Below, piece after piece: positions 7,301 through 8,510 of a DNA stretch of 8,510 nt. The number at the start of each line of letters is the position of its first letter. Within the stretch, counting starts at the first letter, position 1. The notes beneath the pieces were generated by a model that was given only the letters and a program-made list of their open reading frames with translations, did no database searches and was not told the origin of the DNA. The translations under genes were made by a program, and so were the position numbers. The stretch spans positions 1-8,510 of the forward strand of contig JAMOSA010000227.1 in NCBI GenBank assembly GCA_027063325.1, given 5' to 3'. Source of the DNA: Campylobacteraceae bacterium (GTDB taxonomy: Bacteria > Campylobacterota > Campylobacteria > Campylobacterales > Sulfurovaceae).

Positions 7301-8510
7301 AAAACATCAGGTAAAGTTAGATTCTTTGTTAAAAATCCTCTCAATATAAATATTGATGGTGCATTAAATATTGGTCAAGATGCCAGTGATACATCATCTC
7401 CTGATGATCCAAAATTTTATATGTTTGCTTATGATGATATAACCTTTGATGTAACAGGCTCTAGTGCTGTATATTTGGGCTATATATATAGTAAAGGTAA
7501 AATAAAATTAGGTAGTACTACTACATTTGCAGTAAAATATGGTGCAATTACAGCTGATGATGAATTGACAATCAAAACTGGAGCCCCAGGTGATTTTATA
7601 TCATACAAAGATACAGACCCTGATACAGAAGAGTACTTTGAGGCTTGTAAAGCTGTTGAAGTTATGTGGCAATTTACAGAGTATCATATAGCTGAAGATA
7701 CAGTTAGTCCAATGCCACCCAAAAAGTTGGTAGAACCAAAACCAACAATAGTTCTTAGTAGAAAAGTACCATATGATGTAAATATAAGTTATCGTACATA
7801 TGATGGCACTGCACTATATGGTAGTGATTATGTAAAAGTAGATAAGAGTGTAACAATACCAGCAGGTGAAAATAATGTAACAGTTGATATAGAGATCTAT
7901 AATGATCCTCCAATAGAGCTTGCAGAGGATTTCTATATAGAGCTTTATAATCCTCAAGCAGATGGTAATGTAACACTCAATGACAAAAATACAACAAGAG
8001 TTGTAATTGATGAGCAGATGGATGCTCCAATATGTTTTGAAGATGACTTTAGTAATGGTCTTGACAGTAAATGGAGGGTTATAAAAGGAGTAGGTTATAC
8101 ACCACAAGTAGTAAATGTAAATGGTGATTATAGACTAAGAATTACTTCAGCTCAATATAATAGATCTGCAGCAGTTACAAAAGATTATATGTTTGAGACC
8201 AAAAAGAATCTAATTATTGTTGAATTTGACTACTATGCATATCAAGGCTGTGGTGGTGCTCATGGTGGTATAGGAAAAGATGGAGCAGATGGTATTGTAA
8301 ATGTACTATTTGATTCAAAAGTTGGTGATACACCATCTCCAGGAGCATATGGTGGCTCTATGGGGTATGCTCAAATGCAAATTAGAAATAAAGCAATAAA
8401 TGGCTTTGAAGGTGGTTGGCTTGGTCTTGGAATAGATGAGTATGGTAATTTTGGTAACTGTAATGAGGGTCGTATAGGTGGATTTGAAGGGTGTCCATTT
8501 AATCCACAAA
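4337..8510 (+). CDS. Giant secreted multidomain adhesin, MshQ-like, with cadherin, Calx-beta and L-type lectin-like modules (3' end outside window)
   Basis: The frame is open from the ATG to the window edge (1391 codons plus one base). Residues 1-41 form a long signal peptide ending SLSYA. Modules seen by eye follow. Residues 46-173: beta-rich, closing with a DNVKIT strand. 178-274: cadherin-like, with NHAPTDITLS, DADSGD (208-213) and FDYE (240-243). 275-412: CARDB/DUF11-like. 415-420: cysteine cluster CNGCDC. About 425-545: PPC-like. 548-636: Big_9/cadherin_5-like, with HGTLSGTAPNLTYTPDADY (590-608) and GTDLFTF. 637-945: unrecognised. About 950-1080: MshQ-like, with GDYW (971-974), VRFFV (994-998) and GAITA (1069-1073). 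1112-1227: Calx-beta-like, with YDGTALYGSDY (1155-1165). From 1234: L-type-lectin-like, with GADGI (1316-1320), GAYGGSMGYAQ (1336-1346) and IDEYGNF (1366-1372). The protein should act outside the cell, binding glycans or surfaces, with Ca2+-stiffened modules. Acidic, Thr/Asn/Ser-rich composition fits secretion. Its secretion route and anchor lie in the unseen C-terminus. Module names are motif-based; MshQ kinship is the best-supported part. Confidence 0.85.
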   Translation, partial: MRDLLLYRWLMMPLLMFFGKLRGIGKIILLSLLIAPSLSYATTTLANDTFSNNSADGYSRDDGNTDRLKMLPGKSSYKIYDFGNEYANADITVSFTIYWWKNWDNSWFDKDKTIAKLNGNEVVNQARSGTGNESYQFNTTLDSNGKLRIDFTNTSDDRYENMTVDNVKITTDYVPATNHAPTDITLSNNHITENNEIGAVIGDLSTTDADSGDTFTYTIVGGDTSDFTIDSNQLKAAKSFDYETKSNYTVRIKTDDGRGGSYEKDFTIVIDDQNEADISLGQQATPSPNPVNEGEEVTFYARVIKDSSTDSLANIELKILFNQDIELVNITQTAGGSEFENCNISSGSVTAGTTITCTKTSTLSSNDSNKDVEIKVKPQSSGTLIMSATLEPKTTPDPDTNNNSITSSVDVIKTCNGCDCSGDDPNSNNSAPGVAIIGLDGATSDVTKCITGVVSSSFMSSDEDYYHFTTDVNGTIDIVGSSPNDQKYTLYIGTPSNQSQYWHKSTKNHDPATIAVTAGQEIRIRIKPYVVGNTEYKLDFNFISYESNHAPIAYSKKVTTKANEDIDITLKAEDQDGDSINYTIVTQPSHGTLSGTAPNLTYTPDADYIGTDLFTFRADDGNLSSEDANISIRVADSTYTEGPDICYSFREERKFEIPLIGPFIEPFINIFYKETTGVRANRDIDNVRIYKGIVRGFDIFSMMSGIGIGDVSKTTQAGDDQAEQRNFVQADFINNDYTMLSILPGGTAYRLGDGAGSGENEGGSMREGDETSYYNSTLFKFGFFTQYAHVVTYEKEGQEYTEVLQPCDADEYGPLEKRPKVLGCGVFMGALNSATKVTFDVDSGIWQQVRNEEKINTPNIDNSSGAALCSNNQPCTADGIGATPIELPAFIHSQETQPSVITQGAVIGGKQHIGPITISHDNKTECDSNNNRTFVFEASYSASYESKVMLVKSISDNDSSCSKHTYIFKEGDYWIEDWNIGGSKNVTIKTSGKVRFFVKNPLNINIDGALNIGQDASDTSSPDDPKFYMFAYDDITFDVTGSSAVYLGYIYSKGKIKLGSTTTFAVKYGAITADDELTIKTGAPGDFISYKDTDPDTEEYFEACKAVEVMWQFTEYHIAEDTVSPMPPKKLVEPKPTIVLSRKVPYDVNISYRTYDGTALYGSDYVKVDKSVTIPAGENNVTVDIEIYNDPPIELAEDFYIELYNPQADGNVTLNDKNTTRVVIDEQMDAPICFEDDFSNGLDSKWRVIKGVGYTPQVVNVNGDYRLRITSAQYNRSAAVTKDYMFETKKNLIIVEFDYYAYQGCGGAHGGIGKDGADGIVNVLFDSKVGDTPSPGAYGGSMGYAQMQIRNKAINGFEGGWLGLGIDEYGNFGNCNEGRIGGFEGCPFNPQ

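Noticed and set aside
7755..8107. Two overlapping minus-strand open frames opposite the Calx-beta-like region
   Set aside because: They overlap each other in different frames, are rich in His/Tyr/Leu as expected for antisense of repetitive GAT/AAT/GTA codons, and resemble no protein.
1..8510. CRISPR array, insertion sequence, tRNA or rRNA
   Set aside because: No regularly spaced repeats, transposase motifs, terminal inverted repeats or cloverleaf-like sequences were noticed by eye.

Overview
The window looks like a chromosomal segment of a Campylobacterota (epsilonproteobacterial) genome, probably a Sulfurimonas/Sulfurovum/Arcobacter-type organism. The DNA is AT-rich, with codon use dominated by ATA, AGA, AAA and TTA. 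The order rlmH - dksA-like - two-TM membrane protein - dus resembles, from memory, the Campylobacter jejuni cluster around Cj0123c-Cj0126c. The genus cannot be fixed from sequence reading alone.

Region 1 (1-4090) is a tightly packed plus-strand block of housekeeping genes. It opens with the 3' end of a Pif1/RecD-like helicase, overlapped by rlmH (23S rRNA methyltransferase). A small DksA-type zinc-finger regulator, an uncharacterised two-TM protein, a tRNA-dihydrouridine synthase and NAD kinase (nadK) follow. Gaps from rlmH to nadK are 3-24 bases and I see no internal terminator, so this is probably one transcription unit centred on translation (rRNA and tRNA modification), stringent-type transcription control and NADP supply.

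Region 2 (4091-4336) is a 246-base non-coding leader. A good sigma70-type promoter (TTGAAA-16-TATAAT) starts six bases after the nadK stop codon and predicts a 5' UTR of roughly 200 nt. That leader holds an island of G-runs, a perfect 7-bp long-range pairing, a second TTGGG/CCCAA pairing and a tandem GCATAAAA(A)CT repeat. It ends in a strong AAGGAG ribosome binding site.

Region 3 (4337-8510, running off the right edge) is a single open reading frame of at least 1391 codons. It encodes a very large exported, multidomain adhesin. The order is: long signal peptide, a beta-sandwich-like N-terminal module, a cadherin-like repeat, a CARDB/DUF11-like module, a PPC-like module, a second Ig/cadherin-like module, about 310 residues I do not recognise, an MshQ-like 'GDYW...GAITA' module, a Calx-beta-like module and an L-type-lectin-like module cut by the window edge. 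The last modules resemble the MSHA-associated protein MshQ, but the upstream modules and the setting after nadK differ from a classical MSHA locus. This gene and its leader are the accessory and most interesting part of the window. No CRISPR array, insertion sequence, tRNA or rRNA was seen.
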